From the NCBI RefSeq assembly GCF_001625215.2, contig NC_030385.2:41689598-41753597 (forward strand): a DNA stretch of 64,000 bases, read 5' to 3'. Position numbers and translations under genes: made by a program. Of this stretch, positions 1 through 14,482 are shown in pieces (the first letter of the stretch is position 1; the number at the start of each line of letters is the position of its first letter). The notes beneath the pieces were generated by a model. The model ran no database searches. It saw nothing but the letters and a program-made list of their open reading frames with translations, and was not told the DNA's origin. This DNA comes from Daucus carota subsp. sativus. Taxonomy: Eukaryota; Streptophyta; Magnoliopsida; Apiales; Apiaceae.

Positions 1-15
1 TTGCTCCGTTATAAA

Positions 16-130
16 AGATAGTCTGTTTGTATGATGGCAGCATAACTTGACAAGTGCATTGCCTGGCTCTGTTGAGTGTAAATCATCAATTCATTCTAAC
101 CTCCATCCCAGCCATGAACCTTTGAGAATG
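16..130 (-). pseudogene. Partial duplicate of adenosine kinase exon 10 and intron 10
   Basis: About 115 bp here match the intron 10 to exon 10 junction of the ADK gene lying 2.2 kb to the right (about 2203-2313). The shared order is a 'agatagtctgtttgt' block, then 'gatggcagcataa', then a 'cagccatgaacctttgaga' exon block. The copy has a 4-bp insertion in the exon part just after the splice donor region, and the similarity stops at about 130. Only this fragment is present, so it cannot encode a kinase. It most likely arose by local duplication of one ADK segment. Whether more of a second ADK copy lies to the left of the window cannot be seen. Confidence 0.75.
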
Positions 131-819
131 TTTGTAATTGTCATGTTTGACACTACTTGTGATTGTGAATTTTTTTATAGTTCCCATGACAACATTACTT
201 GCCTCGAAGACTGCCGAATAATTAGTAAAACTCATATGTGACGTTTACTGAAAATATTATTAACGACAGATAAAAAATTCCGAGAAGATGTTTTGAAGAT
301 TTGCTGAAGAAGTACGAAGTTCCGGAGGGATGAAAACAATCACAAAAGTTGTCGCAGGAGAATACAACGTTTTAACTAATTATTACCTTTGTCCGATTAT
401 AAACATTTTTAGAATCTTACAAAATATAATTTCATAAATTATTTTTATTTTTTTCTCTTAAATAAAAATTTAATGTCTAAAATTTCATTCGACGAGAAAT
501 TTTAAAAATAAATTCTAAAATACACTTTATAAAAGACTTAAAATATAATAATAGTGTCAAACAATTTGAAAAACCTAAATAAAACGGTAATGTTAATGCT
601 AAAGACTCCGGGATATACTGATGATTAGGTGATATAACTTGACGACTTAACCCCCAACCGGAGTATTTTATACGCGTTCTTTAGGAACAGTAAGGATCTA
701 CATGCACAGTAAAGATCTACATGCACATGTTAGTATTCGGAAAATAAGCATAGATGTTTAAACTACGAAATAACTTTAATGATATATAGTCCCCTCTTGT
801 GCTTCCGAGAGAACTTCGT

Positions 820-901
820 TAAGTAGCTAATACCCCGAAGGGTACAAGTGAAAATATAGCTAAGTAGCTAATACCCCGAAGGGTACAAGTGAAAATATAG
901 C
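820..901. repeat. Perfect two-copy 41-bp tandem repeat
   Basis: Two identical adjacent 41-bp units (820-860 and 861-901) each contain 'ataccccgaagggtacaag'. They lie about 240 bp beyond the ADK stop codon. Perfect identity suggests a recent slip or unequal exchange. No function is evident. A smaller direct repeat, 'ggatctacatgcacagta' then 'agatctacatgcaca', lies just before it at about 694-727. Confidence 0.85.
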
Positions 902-1141
902 CTGAAAAAATATGACATTTTTCCACCATGTTTTAGCTTCTACCTATCCGAGGAAGGTATATTTTCCACATGATAAAAACAACACAACGGTGAATCAAAA
1001 ATGACCCTCCCTTGCCATATATATGGGTTCAGGAGTAAATAATAACACAAGATATCGTCAAAAGCCAAAACCATAGGCCTGACGTAAAATAATAGCTCTA
1101 TTCTTCAGGCTGCAGAAAACACCGAACTTTGAGAGGAGAAT

Positions 1142-4862
<3,721 letters not shown>

Positions 4863-4911
4863 TTAAGATCTGAAGATACGAGCACAGAATGTAGAGTATT
4901 AGCCTGTTTTG

Positions 4912-4919
4912 TATATATA
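4912..4919 (-). promoter_or_regulatory. Probable TATA box of ADK
   Basis: A TATATATA core, read on the minus strand, lies about 100 bp upstream of the ADK start codon at 4811. That spacing would leave a 5' UTR of about 70 nt. It is distinct from the long (TA)n array 400 bp further upstream. This is inferred from position and composition only. Confidence 0.5.
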
Positions 4920-5297
4920 GGAGCAGGATGGCCAGTCAGGGTGGAGCTGTCACTTCACTCACCAACCTCTCTCTTTTCTTTTTTTATTTTCCCAAAATTC
5001 ATAAGTGTCGGCTAAACGTTTTTGCGGGATAAATCATATAGTAGTTCACATGGTTAAATAAATAACTTATTCGGGAGAAATAAAATTAAAAAATTGAGTA
5101 TAAATGGTAAAATAAGGGGGGAAATAAAATTACAAGTATATTAATGGGTCGGTTTAATGTGTAAAATGAGTATCTTCTAAGAAAGTGTTTCATATAATTA
5201 ATTTCTATATAAGTTCTACATTTTTGTATAAATTTGAAATGTAAATAACTAGAAGAGCTATTCTAAAATGAATTCATAAAAAAATTATTCATATATT

Positions 5298-5302
<5 letters not shown>

Positions 5303-5344
<42 letters not shown>
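5303..5344. repeat. (TA)n microsatellite
   Basis: A run of about 20 TA dinucleotides lies in the ADK upstream spacer. The stretch 4920-5663 otherwise shows only AT-rich sequence with no coding potential. Confidence 0.95.
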
Positions 5345-5346
<2 letters not shown>

Positions 5347-5663
5347 CATACATCATTTTAAGATATTAATATCAGATTATATATAATTTTATTAAAAATA
5401 TAATTAGATATTCACATATGAATATAACGGTACAAAATAAATAATTTGATGCTTTGTATAGTTCCACTCGATTTTAATCCAACTAATTTAAAGTCAATTT
5501 TAATTTTAAAATATATAAAGTATATTGATATAATAAATCATTAATTTGAAAATAAGTTGAAATTTTGTTTAAACCCGGAATTTAATATAACAAAATTTTG
5601 GAATAATTTGTTTGATGTTATACGAAGAAGTGAGTATCTTGGGATAGTCTTGGTCTTAATCGT

Positions 5664-6915
5664 TAGGGGTGAGAAAAAACCGAATAAAACCGAAACCGCT
5701 AAAAATCGAACCGAAATCAAAACTGAAAACGAAAAATTAAAAACCGAAACGGATTGTGCGGTTCCGGTTATAGCTAGGAACCGATTCAAAAAAAACCGAA
5801 CCGATCCGATTTTTTAATAAATAATATTTATATATATTATTTATAATTTATATAAAATTTTTAATTTTAAAAATTATAAATTACATATATTTATGATATT
5901 GAAAGTTATAATATCTAGATGGGCCAAGCACCGATGATTTATGGGTATGTTTAAACTGAGCTTTTGATACATTCCGTTGCTTCAGCCTTCAAAGTCCTCA
6001 GTTCATTTACACTAATCCCTAATTCAATACAATACGTTTAGTCGTTTACAATCGATCGAAAGTGAGCACTGAGCAGCACAGCAGCAGACTTTAATTTCTA
6101 ATCTCCATAGCAAGACCCAGCAAGCCAGCATCCATTGATAGGCGATAAGAAGATAAAGTATGGATGATGATTTGCTGCAGCAACAAACTCAAAATCCTCG
6201 TACAGATGAAGTGGTAAGACTCAATTTGATATCTACTGTAATACTCCACTTCGTTGTGTACTTTCATATTATGTTTAGTTTTAGTCATTTTGTTTTCACT
6301 TTTGATATCCTTATTATTTATCAGTACTCCTTTTTATTTTGTAGATACATGTTAAGTTCTACAAAATTCAGAAATTGTAATACATTATTTTCCTTGCTAA
6401 TTTTCTGACTTTGTTTTTTGCAAGATGTTTTTTGTTCAGCACTTTGCCTACTTTCTCTGCTAAGCATCTCAGGATTTTAACACTGCCAGCAATTTACTTC
6501 TTATTCCCTCTCATTCTTGCACAGTCAGTCTACTGCAATACTACATATGGTACTAATTGATATCTGATCCCATTTTTGTTCTTTTCTATGTGGCTGGAGA
6601 CGAAGTCGAGAAGACTTTCGCTGAGATTGTGGCATTTTATTACTCTATTATCTTGAATTCTTATTTTGGAAGTACAAATATTGTAATATTAATTTCTCGT
6701 ATTTTGAATGAATGAAGACTTTCGGTGTTTATTTTTGTGTATGCGGTTTATAAACCAAAAACGAAGTAATTGTAACCGAACTGAGATATTTAAAACCGAA
6801 ACCGATCTGTAATCGAACCGGCGGTTTCGGTTTTGACTTTTAAAAACCGAGGGTATGCGGTTTTGGTTTCGGTTTTACTAAGAAACCACACTGATCCGAC
6901 ATCCGCTCTCCCCTA
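5664..6915. mobile_element. Non-autonomous hAT-like transposon with a captured exon-like core
   Basis: The 1252-bp element is flanked by an exact 8-bp duplication, TTAATCGT (5656-5663 and 6916-6923), the size made by hAT transposases. The ends are short inverted repeats, TAGGGGTGAG on the left and CTCTCCCCTA on the right. Inside each end is a subterminal zone (about 5673-5815 and 6720-6900) packed with CCGAA/ACCGAAACC motifs, in opposite orientation at the two ends; hAT transposases typically bind such repeated subterminal motifs. There is no transposase gene, so movement would need one supplied in trans. The core (about 5930-6720) has different composition and resembles the 5' end of a host gene. 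hAT identity is inferred from the target-site length and end structure. Confidence 0.85.
6160..6213 (+). pseudogene. Exon-like fragment carried inside the hAT-like element
   Basis: An ATG at 6160 opens 18 codons rich in Asp and Gln (MDDDLLQQQTQNPRTDEV), then a good splice donor (GTG|GTAAGA). About 220 bp of UTR-like sequence precedes it. Downstream the reading continues as intron-like T-rich sequence, and a second short segment near 6590-6665 (GDEVEKTFAEIVAFYY) could be another exon scrap. I do not recognise the parent gene. It could be a captured first exon, or the degenerate start of the element's own lost gene. Confidence refers to it being exon-like, not to any function. Confidence 0.35.
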
Positions 6916-6970
6916 TTAATCGTGGTGGAAGGTTAATAGACGGGCCGTGGCTCGTTTTCGCTGTGAGCTA

Positions 6971-7522
6971 GGCATGGTTTGGTTGACAGTATTTTTGAGT
7001 TACACTGGAAGTAGAAGTTCCATGGAACTAAGTTACAATCTCCGTTTATCGTGGAACTCTGAAACCTGTGTTTGGTATGTTTTCTTTATATAAGCATGTA
7101 ACCGTATAATTGAAATTTGATAATATGTATGATATAAAATTAATGAATTTATATAACATATAAAATTATAATAATAATTAGTATTGGGAAATAATTGTAA
7201 CATATATAATTTATTAAGTGAAAGTTAAAATAAGATTAACATATATAAATAAATAATTTATATCAAATATTATATATATATAAAAATTATATTATAAATA
7301 AGGAAAGTTAATAAAAAAAATATCAAACACCCACTGTGTAACTCAGAAAAATCACGTCTGAGCTACGTAACTAGGTTACGGTGTTTTGCTGGAAGTTGCA
7401 GTACGCAGGAACTCTCAGTTACATGACTTAAATAAAATGGTGTACAACCAAACACGGTAACCTAGATCAGTTCCAACGAAGTTTAGGTTACGGTGTTGGG
7501 TTACATCCAACCAAACGAGACC
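6971..7522. mobile_element. Tourist/PIF-like MITE
   Basis: The ends are imperfect inverted repeats, GGCATGGTTTGGTTG on the left and CAACCAAACGAGACC on the right. A 3-bp CTA duplication flanks the element (6968-6970 and 7523-7525), the size expected of PIF/Harbinger transposases. It is about 550 bp, AT-rich, without coding capacity, and contains smaller inverted pieces such as 'taacctagat' and 'aactaggtta'. It starts about 50 bp after the hAT-like element, so the two form a transposon stack. Confidence 0.6.
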
Positions 7523-7548
7523 CTAAATTGTTGCGTGGATTTTATTAG

Positions 7549-7757
7549 GCCGTTCTTAAAAAAAGTGACTTATTACTTAAAATAAAGAATTGGATTATAA
7601 GTGAAAAGTTGGTTTGAACTTATAAGTTATTAAAAGTGTTTGGATACCCGTAACTTATTTTGTTATAATAAAAAAAGCTAGGTTTCCTAGCTTTTTTTTT
7701 TTGGCGGGCTTTTAAGCCTCATTTTAAGCACTTCTTTTAACTTGCCAAACGGTCCAT
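7549..7757. repeat. Palindromic MITE-like element with central hairpin
   Basis: The outer parts are loosely inverted (GGCCGTTCTTAAAAAAAGTG against the complement of the 'cacttcttttaacttgcc...ggtcc' end). The centre at about 7669-7699 is a strong hairpin, AAAAAAGCTAGG then CCTAGCTTTTTT. No clear target duplication was found. The class is uncertain; the palindromic structure is directly visible. The 660 bp up to the next gene is AT-rich with short direct repeats around 'actattaaat' and nothing coding. Confidence 0.5.
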
Positions 7758-8424
7758 AAAAAAATTGAAACTACTTCTTTTCCAAATAAGCTATAAGCTT
7801 AGTTTTCCAAACACCCACTATATCTCCTCCACATCAAGCAAGTGTTGAATTCGATGATGCGCGATTTGTTTTTTTTTAGTAATCAAATATGCTGGTTTTC
7901 TTAAAAGAAATATTATAAAATGATTAATAAGATTTCGTCCGGAGTAATGCTAAAAATTACAGATTTGAGGTAGATTTTATATCGAGTGTTAATTATATAT
8001 CTCTAGATTTTACCAGATCTTTGAAATAATGTATATGAATGTTTAATATCTAAAAAGAATCACAATGAAATCCACCAAGAACATGTATACTCATTTTGTC
8101 CCATCCGATTTTATATGGTTTTGTTTTTATATATATTTTAATAATTTTATAATCTAGATTTTAATTTTTTGTTTGAACAAAAATATAACATTATAATAAA
8201 AATATTGAATGTATACTATTGAATGAGAAAATTAAACATATACTATTAAATGATATGATTAAACATGTGCTATTAAATGCGATGAAGAATTCAAGTCTAA
8301 ATATACTTCAATGTAAAACGTATATTATTGGACATGACACTATTAAATTCAAATCTAAATATATCCAACATTTAATCTAAAACGTATCTCTTAAATAAAA
8401 CAGAAGAACTAATAAATTCAAATC

Positions 8425-8432
8425 TATATATA
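8425..8432 (+). promoter_or_regulatory. Probable TATA box of the cysteine-rich peptide gene
   Basis: A TATATATA core lies 71 bp before the ATG at 8503. The spacing suits a short A-rich leader ('cataaagcaaccaaatgg' before the start). Inferred from position. Confidence 0.5.
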
Positions 8433-8502
8433 ATAATCCTACCTCAATCTAATTATCTTACAAACAAAAGCGCAGATAACATAAACAACATAAAGCAACC
8501 AA

Positions 8503-8718
8503 ATGGCCGAAGAGAAGAAGATCATGTGTGTTTTGCTACTTGTAATGCTAACATGCACATATACAAACGAAAAAGTTGCAGCTGACGGGCCGCATGATAC
8601 TTGTTGCGCGGAATGTTTCGCTGAGTGCACTCCTCCGTTGGGTGAGATCAACTTAATTTGCCTTAAACGTTGTTGGGCAGATTGCGCTAAAGTTGGTTGG
8701 AGCTGCAAATCTAACTAA
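8503..8718 (+). CDS. Small secreted cysteine-rich peptide (thionin-like or hairpinin-like)
   Basis: This is a single-exon gene for 71 residues. Residues 1 to about 27 form a signal peptide: charged start (MAEEKK), hydrophobic core (CVLLLVMLTC) and a likely cut after VAA, so the product should enter the secretory pathway. The mature part is about 44 residues with eight cysteines (34, 35, 38, 42, 53, 57, 61, 68), spaced CC-x2-C-x3-C-x10-C-x3-C-x3-C-x6-C. The paired CxxxC motifs are typical of alpha-hairpinin and some thionin-like plant defence peptides, but the pattern is not that of a textbook defensin, snakin or LTP. A TATA box and A-rich leader precede it; AATATAAA-like signals follow. A decayed relative lies 700 bp downstream. 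Defence, or another secreted signalling role, is inference. The structure supports a real gene. Confidence 0.75.
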   Translation: MAEEKKIMCVLLLVMLTCTYTNEKVAADGPHDTCCAECFAECTPPLGEINLICLKRCWADCAKVGWSCKSN

Positions 8719-9079
8719 TAAAATAATGTTTCGAGCTTTTTTATGCATCGCTTTGAAATTAATATAAATTTCTTTTATACAATGCTTATGCATCATTCTT
8801 CTGATTATTCGTATTTATACATTTTCTTGCTGGATGAGGCAAATCTAAGTTATAGCGGAAGCTGGAATGCTTGAGCGTAAAAAGTTTCAAAAAAATTAAT
8901 AAATTTCATGTTATCATTGATTATCCCATTAAATATTAATATTGTTACATTGATATTAATTTTGTTACGTAAAAAAAAATGAAGTTTCTATTTTCTCTTT
9001 TGTTAATTTTATATATATATGTAATCGATCCTGAGTCAGTTTGATAAGGAATTGTTTTTCATCCACGAAATCAGATCCC

Positions 9080-9081
<2 letters not shown>

Positions 9082-9147
<66 letters not shown>
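9082..9147. repeat. (CA)n microsatellite
   Basis: About 33 CA units lie between the cysteine-rich peptide gene and its decayed paralogue. The reverse-strand reading frame through it is an artefact of the repeat. Confidence 0.95.
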
Positions 9148-9150
<3 letters not shown>

Positions 9151-9401
9151 TTTTTTCCCTTTAAATATATAAAAAGATAACGTGATCATTAATATTATAC
9201 AAATATATAAATTATTATGTTATCTAATACCCACCATTATTACCTATTCTCCTTGAAAAATTAATCACAAAACTTGGCCAAAATTTTAATAACATCTTGT
9301 ACATATCATTATATATAGCGTGCAAGCGTGTTTGTATAATTATATTATCCGTTGAACAAAAAATACTAAGAAATTCTAATAAAACCAATTTAAGTAGAAA
9401 A

Positions 9402-9722
9402 ATGCTGAGGAGTGAAAGGATTACATGTTTATTGTTATATGTAATGATATCAGTGTGAATTGGTCAAATGAGGTAGTTCATACATACGTGTTGCATGTGG
9501 AGGATATTTGAAGGCGTGTGCTAAATCTTTAATTGATCACATCAACTTGTTGTGACATAAAAAATGTTGAAAATATTGTGTTAAACATCTTTTAAATGAT
9601 CACATGAACTCGTTGTGATATAAAAAATATTGGAAAGATTGATAAAAATGTCAGTAATCCTTCAAATTAATGATCACATGAATTTGTTATGACATAATAA
9701 ATATTAACGAAATTGTGCTACA
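9402..9722 (+). pseudogene. Decayed paralogue of the cysteine-rich peptide, with triplicated C-terminal unit
   Basis: An ATG at 9402 starts a signal-peptide-like stretch (ERITCLLLYVMISV) that ends in a TGA. After a frame change the sequence reads RVACGGYLKACAKSLIDHIN. It then aligns codon by codon with the INLICLKRCWADC part of the intact gene: cysteine and tryptophan codons have become TGA stops while Lys-x-Cys and the final Cys codon remain. This unit occurs three times (about 9520-9584, 9585-9655 and 9656-9722), each with 'gatcacatnaa' followed by a 'tgttgtgacataaaaaa'-like block. Several stops and shifts make it non-coding. It suggests an older tandem family whose ancestor may have had repeated Cys modules. 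Confidence 0.6.
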
Positions 9723-11372
9723 ACTGATATTATTAATCTCACCGGTGTCACTAATGTTAGCATATCCACCATCATTTATATTAGTAATTTGTATATTTTC
9801 AATCGAGAATTATGATGAATATAAAAAATTAACAAGAATTAAATAGTGTTATTTTAATTTATTTCTTAAAATTGTTTATATATTATTATCTAGTTTTATT
9901 CAATGTTAAATAAAATGAATAAATAAATTTTATTATGCAGATATGTCAACTTTTTTTAACCTCCTTTTTATGTTAAAATCATGTAATGAAAAGTTCTATA
10001 TAATCTTTTAGATAGATATTTCAATTATTAGGTTACATATTGTATATTTGTCATTTTTATGTTTAATTAGATTCATGACGCGGGTCAATTAAATTATCTC
10101 GAAGTGATTTGTCTTGGGGGTGGACCATGACATAATTGGTTAAAATTGTAAATTTTAACAAATAAAATGATAATTGAAATCGTTTATTAAACTTTTTTGG
10201 AAAGAAGCAAAATTTTTCTTTTTCGATAACACATAATGCAACAGTGTCAACAAAATTACTCAAATGTATATATTAATGTGTGTCCCTCTATCTTAAGATA
10301 AAAAATATATGTTTGTGTAAAAAATATATATTTGTGTAATAAATATTTTGAAATTAAAAATAAATCAGAAAATGACTTTAAGCGAAAAGTTGGTATGAAT
10401 GTATGATGTACTTTTCTAATTACATTATTTTATTTTTTATGATTTTGTCAATAAAAATCAATTTCATTTGGACACTAAAATAAAATAATTTATTATTTAA
10501 TAACTCATAAGATCTACAAAATAAAAATATATAAATAAATACTTTAAAACTAATTTTCTATCACATTTCTAAGTCATAAATTATAAATTTTTGCCTGCAC
10601 GGACGGGCTCCATGCCCCGGTGCTGGCATTCACAAGCTTACCCCGTTTAGCACACAATAAATAAGTTCAATCCTCGCTTTCGTTATGTTTTATTTTCTGC
10701 TTGGATGGTGTTGGGCCGGAGCCCACGTAAAGCGCTTAACGAGTTCTTTCGGCCTCGTTATTGTTCCAGCAGATAACCAACTCAGAATAAAAGGTGAAAA
10801 ATAATAAACAAAAGTTGAAAACAAGAAAAATGATATTGACAATTAAATTTCGAAAAACGAAAGATAGAGCATATGATATATTGCTACAAAGATGATCAAA
10901 TATAACCCAAATTAACTAACATTGGCTAAAAGTATAAATAATAATAATATGAATTATTTATTTTATATTTATAATATATATATATATTAACACTACAATA
11001 ATTAATGGTCTTTTAGATTGAGTATGTTCTAAGTATAATTTTCCAAGTCACTATGATCCGATCAATTTTTCCGTACGAGGAAATCATATGGTTCAACGCG
11101 GAACAAAGATTCGCATGATATTATTCGGGTATCAAAACGGAACTTCATCCTCCACTCCGTCTTCAATGTTTAAAATGATTTTAAGATGTTACACGTGTAT
11201 GCATGCACCATCGAACAAATTAATTAATCAAGTATGGGAAATGAATCATCGTGCGTGCCTAGAATTTGTTACGAGCACAAAACATACTTAAATGGTGCTG
11301 GAATATACTGTAATCTTCTTAATATATTAATAAAGAAATTTAGAAAACGACCTAATCATGGTTTTATTAATA
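9723..11372. other. Intergenic, AT-rich, no gene recognised
   Basis: The sequence is mostly AT-rich without convincing coding content. One GC-richer island at about 10593-10775 stands out ('cggacgggctccatgccccgg', then 'agttcaatcctcgctttcg', which resembles a Pol III B box). It may be a degraded SINE or tRNA-derived piece, but no second promoter box or clear ends were identified. The 67-codon frame at 11088-11291 shows no recognisable domain. Confidence 0.5.
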
Positions 11373-12713
11373 CTAGTTGAGAATCCGCGCGTTGCGGCGG
11401 CCTATAAAAATTATATTAATGATCCAATATTAATATTTATAGAATAAAATAATTTTATGACTGTCTATAAAAAGTGTATTAATGTTTCAAGTTAATATTT
11501 GTACGATAAAATAAATTTATATCATAAAAAATCTTGATTTAATACAAATACTAATATATAAAATTGTAAAATTGGATTATAATTCATGGTGAAAAAATGA
11601 CAATAAATTTATACACGTAAATAACAATTTAAAGCGTGACGAATCTTAAAATTTTATTTTTTTTGGAAAAGTAATCATGTTCTTACATTGTCACCTTCCT
11701 CCAATTTTTTTAGATTGATTGTGCACGAAAACATTTAACTTAAATATAACTATCCTCTTAGAAGTTGCTTGAACGGAGCAAACAGATAATGCATGAATAA
11801 TTTTTTCATGTATACAAAGTAAATAATATAAAAATTAACAACAACAAACATGTCCAATGAACAAAACAAATATTATAAAAAAATAACCAACAAACATACA
11901 TCATTAATAGTTAATTTATTGACATCAACCATCGCTGTCAACACTATATTATTTTCCCGTGTTTGGATTTGTCGACTCCAATATAACGGTCTATAACTAC
12001 ATTTGCTTGCAACAACCTTTTCTGTAACAGCCTTCACTTATCGTTGCAGAAGAACGACACCTCCGAGTTAGAAATCGAGTAAGAGAATGATATTTCTAAT
12101 TTTTAATATTTTTCATCCAAAAATTTTAGAATATTAAAAAATAAAACGGAGCGATGTGAGAGGAACCACCTACACGCCCCTCGCTTCTCCTTTAAAAATC
12201 GAAATACTACGATCTATACGGGTATTTATAGGTGGAGAAAGACTTGTTTGCTACTCTTTCCCATAATTAAATAATCTGAACAAAATCAGATTAAAATTTT
12301 CAAGCTAGAGACCTTGCTACTCTTTCCCATAATTAAATAATCTGAACAAAATCAGATTAAAATTTTCAAGCTACTATATTCCATAAATAATCTGTCTTTC
12401 CCATAATTGAATAGTCTGAAACAAAATCAGATTAAAACTTTCAAGATACTATATTCCATAAATAATCTGAAACAAAATCAGATTAAAACTTTCAAGATAC
12501 TATATTTCATAGATAATCTGAAACAAAATTGAAACAAAATCAGAATCTGAAACTTGCTTCTAATATACCCGAAACTAAAAAAAGTAGTTCTAATTTTTAA
12601 TATTTTTCATCCAAAAAATCCAGAAAATTAGAAAAATAAAACGGAGCGATGTGAGAGACGCCACCTACACGCCCCTCGCTTCTCCTTTATATAAATATAT
12701 CGATTGATTCGGG
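11373..12713 (-). mobile_element. Non-autonomous Helitron (copy 1 of a related pair)
   Basis: Read on the minus strand, the element starts with TC (12713-12712, then GATATATTTATATAAAGGAG). It ends in a GC-rich hairpin (stem CCGC/GCGG near 11386-11398) followed by CTAG at 11376-11373. Host bases are A on the left and T on the right, the AT target used by Helitrons. It is 1341 bp with no Rep/helicase gene. A near full-length relative of 1339 bp lies at 25567-26905. The 5'-terminal block ('ggcgtgtaggtgg...cacatcgctccg' on the minus strand) occurs twice, at about 12145-12195 and 12635-12700, showing an internal duplication of about 490 bp. Confidence 0.85.
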
Positions 12714-13821
12714 TTTTGTGAATTAATCAATCCGGAGTTTCCTATATGGTCAAACATATCACACAGTTGATTGTTGTCGTGCATAAGTTTTTTTATACGA
12801 CAAAATTTATTTTTGTTGGATAAATATGAAAAATATCTGTCATTTTCTTGTTTAAATATAGAATGCTACAAATAAACGGTTCAACTAGGAGATTCATCAA
12901 TTTAAAATTGTATCTGTCGAAATAGCATTAAAGCAGTTGAGGTGTCCCTTTCGAATTATATAAAACAAGTGAAAGGCATTCACTTTTAATTTTGTATAAT
13001 TTATATCACTTAAACAATTTTAAAACAAAAAAACCTAAAGTAAAAGTAAATATAAATTTTATAATAGAACCTGGATAAACACTAATTGCTAATAATTATA
13101 AGTTCATTCGAGTTTTCATATTTTTCAAAATATAAGACTTAACGATGTTGTAACATTTTAATTGTTAACAACATTTAACAATTACAAGTTAAATATAAAT
13201 CCACTTTAGATCAAAAGATATTACAAAATCGAAAATCCGGATATTATCCAACTTTCTATTTATTAGAAAAAAAAACACTTCTTATATAACAATTAATAAA
13301 TTCTTTGATAAAAAACAATTAATAAATTAATTAAAAATAAAGAGCTCAAAGACATGGGTAAAAAGAAACGCAGGACTCAGGAGCATATTTCAAAGGTTGT
13401 GAATTTAGTATTCACTTTTGTTCTGCCGGATGACAAATGGATTCCGATTCTACAACTGTTTTCCTCCTCAGGCCACACCTTTTTAAGCTTTTTTTCTTAA
13501 TATACATGTAGTTATTTACATTTTAAAAAATTTCAAATATAATAAAATTTTATATTCTTTCTAATAGTTATTTATTTTTCGCTTTTTGACACATACTTTT
13601 AAAATATTTTAACCGGATGATTAAAATATTATTTTTAATTTTATTTCCTGAATAGAAGAATATAATCAAAATTTTAATTTACAAAAATATCAATTAAAAA
13701 TAACATTATTATTACCCAGTCTAACTCGCCTAAATATATGTGTAACAGGTCAAAATGTTAATTTTTTAAAAATATTAAAGAAAGTAATATTAAAAGCAAC
13801 TATCCCATTTTTTTTCTAATA
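12714..13821. other. Intergenic, no gene recognised
   Basis: This is AT-rich spacer. No conserved protein reading, RNA gene or transposon boundary could be supported. Confidence 0.5.
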
Positions 13822-13983
13822 CTCCCTTCTCTCACAATGCAAGTCTCTTTGGGAAAAAAAATTGTCCCATAATACTTGTCTATTTTTAGTTTTCAATACA
13901 AATATATTGACAATATTTCAAATTTAACCTTCTTAAAAGTTGTATAACAATTAATGAGGGTTGAATAAGAGCATTTATTAGGA
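13822..13983. mobile_element. Stowaway-like MITE
   Basis: The left end CTCCCTTCTCTCACAATG follows a TA, and the right end ATTAGGAG precedes a TA. The element is about 160 bp and AT-rich. The CTCC...GGAG ends with TA duplication fit Stowaway (Tc1/mariner-derived) MITEs. The right inverted repeat is short, so the call is moderate. Confidence 0.45.
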
Positions 13984-14000
13984 GTACATGTGAGAAAATA

Positions 14001-14224
14001 CTCCATCTGGTACATTAATACAGGGCGTTTAACTTTTTACATGTATTTTTAGAAGGTTTGATCACATATCTAAAATTGGTATTTTTGAATTTTTCTTTTT
14101 CTAAATAGAAATATTTATGTTATATTTTTATTTGGAAAAAGAAATTTACAAAAACATTAATATTTGATATGTGGTTAAAGCACGTGTAAAAAGTCAAACG
14201 ACTTATATAATGGACCAAAAGGAG
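14001..14224. mobile_element. Stowaway-like MITE
   Basis: The 224-bp element is flanked by TA on both sides. Its ends are CTCCATCTGGTACATTA and TATAATGGACCAAAAGGAG, and internal 'gtttaactttttacatgtat' pairs with 'cacgtgtaaaaagtcaaac'. TA target, length and CTCC ends fit Stowaway. It lies just 16 bp after the previous one. Confidence 0.7.
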
Positions 14225-14482
14225 TATTATCAAATTAATGTTTCAAACGGTGTTTTTGGAAAAGATAGTGAACACAGAGCAAGGATTTATACATACCATC
14301 GTCAATTTTAACATCGCTTATTTGTCTCATCTTGGGTATGAAGACAGCCATGTTAATTTTTTCTATATTTGTTCGATTCGATCATTCTTGTAGATTCCGT
14401 ATGGCTATTATTTATTGAATTATCTCTTTTTCTTTTTAAAAAATGCCTTCCGAGGCGGAGGATGGATTAATTTTTGGTATAA

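Noticed and set aside
5541-5817. Overlapping frames on both strands near 5.6 kb
   Set aside because: They run through the left end and CCGAA subterminal repeats of the hAT-like element; the low-complexity translation has no domain.
8439-8708. Minus-strand frame opposite the cysteine-rich peptide gene
   Set aside because: Shadow of the plus-strand gene, which has a signal peptide, Cys pattern and promoter.
8965-9189. Minus-strand frame with a Cys-Val run
   Set aside because: Translation of the (CA)n microsatellite.
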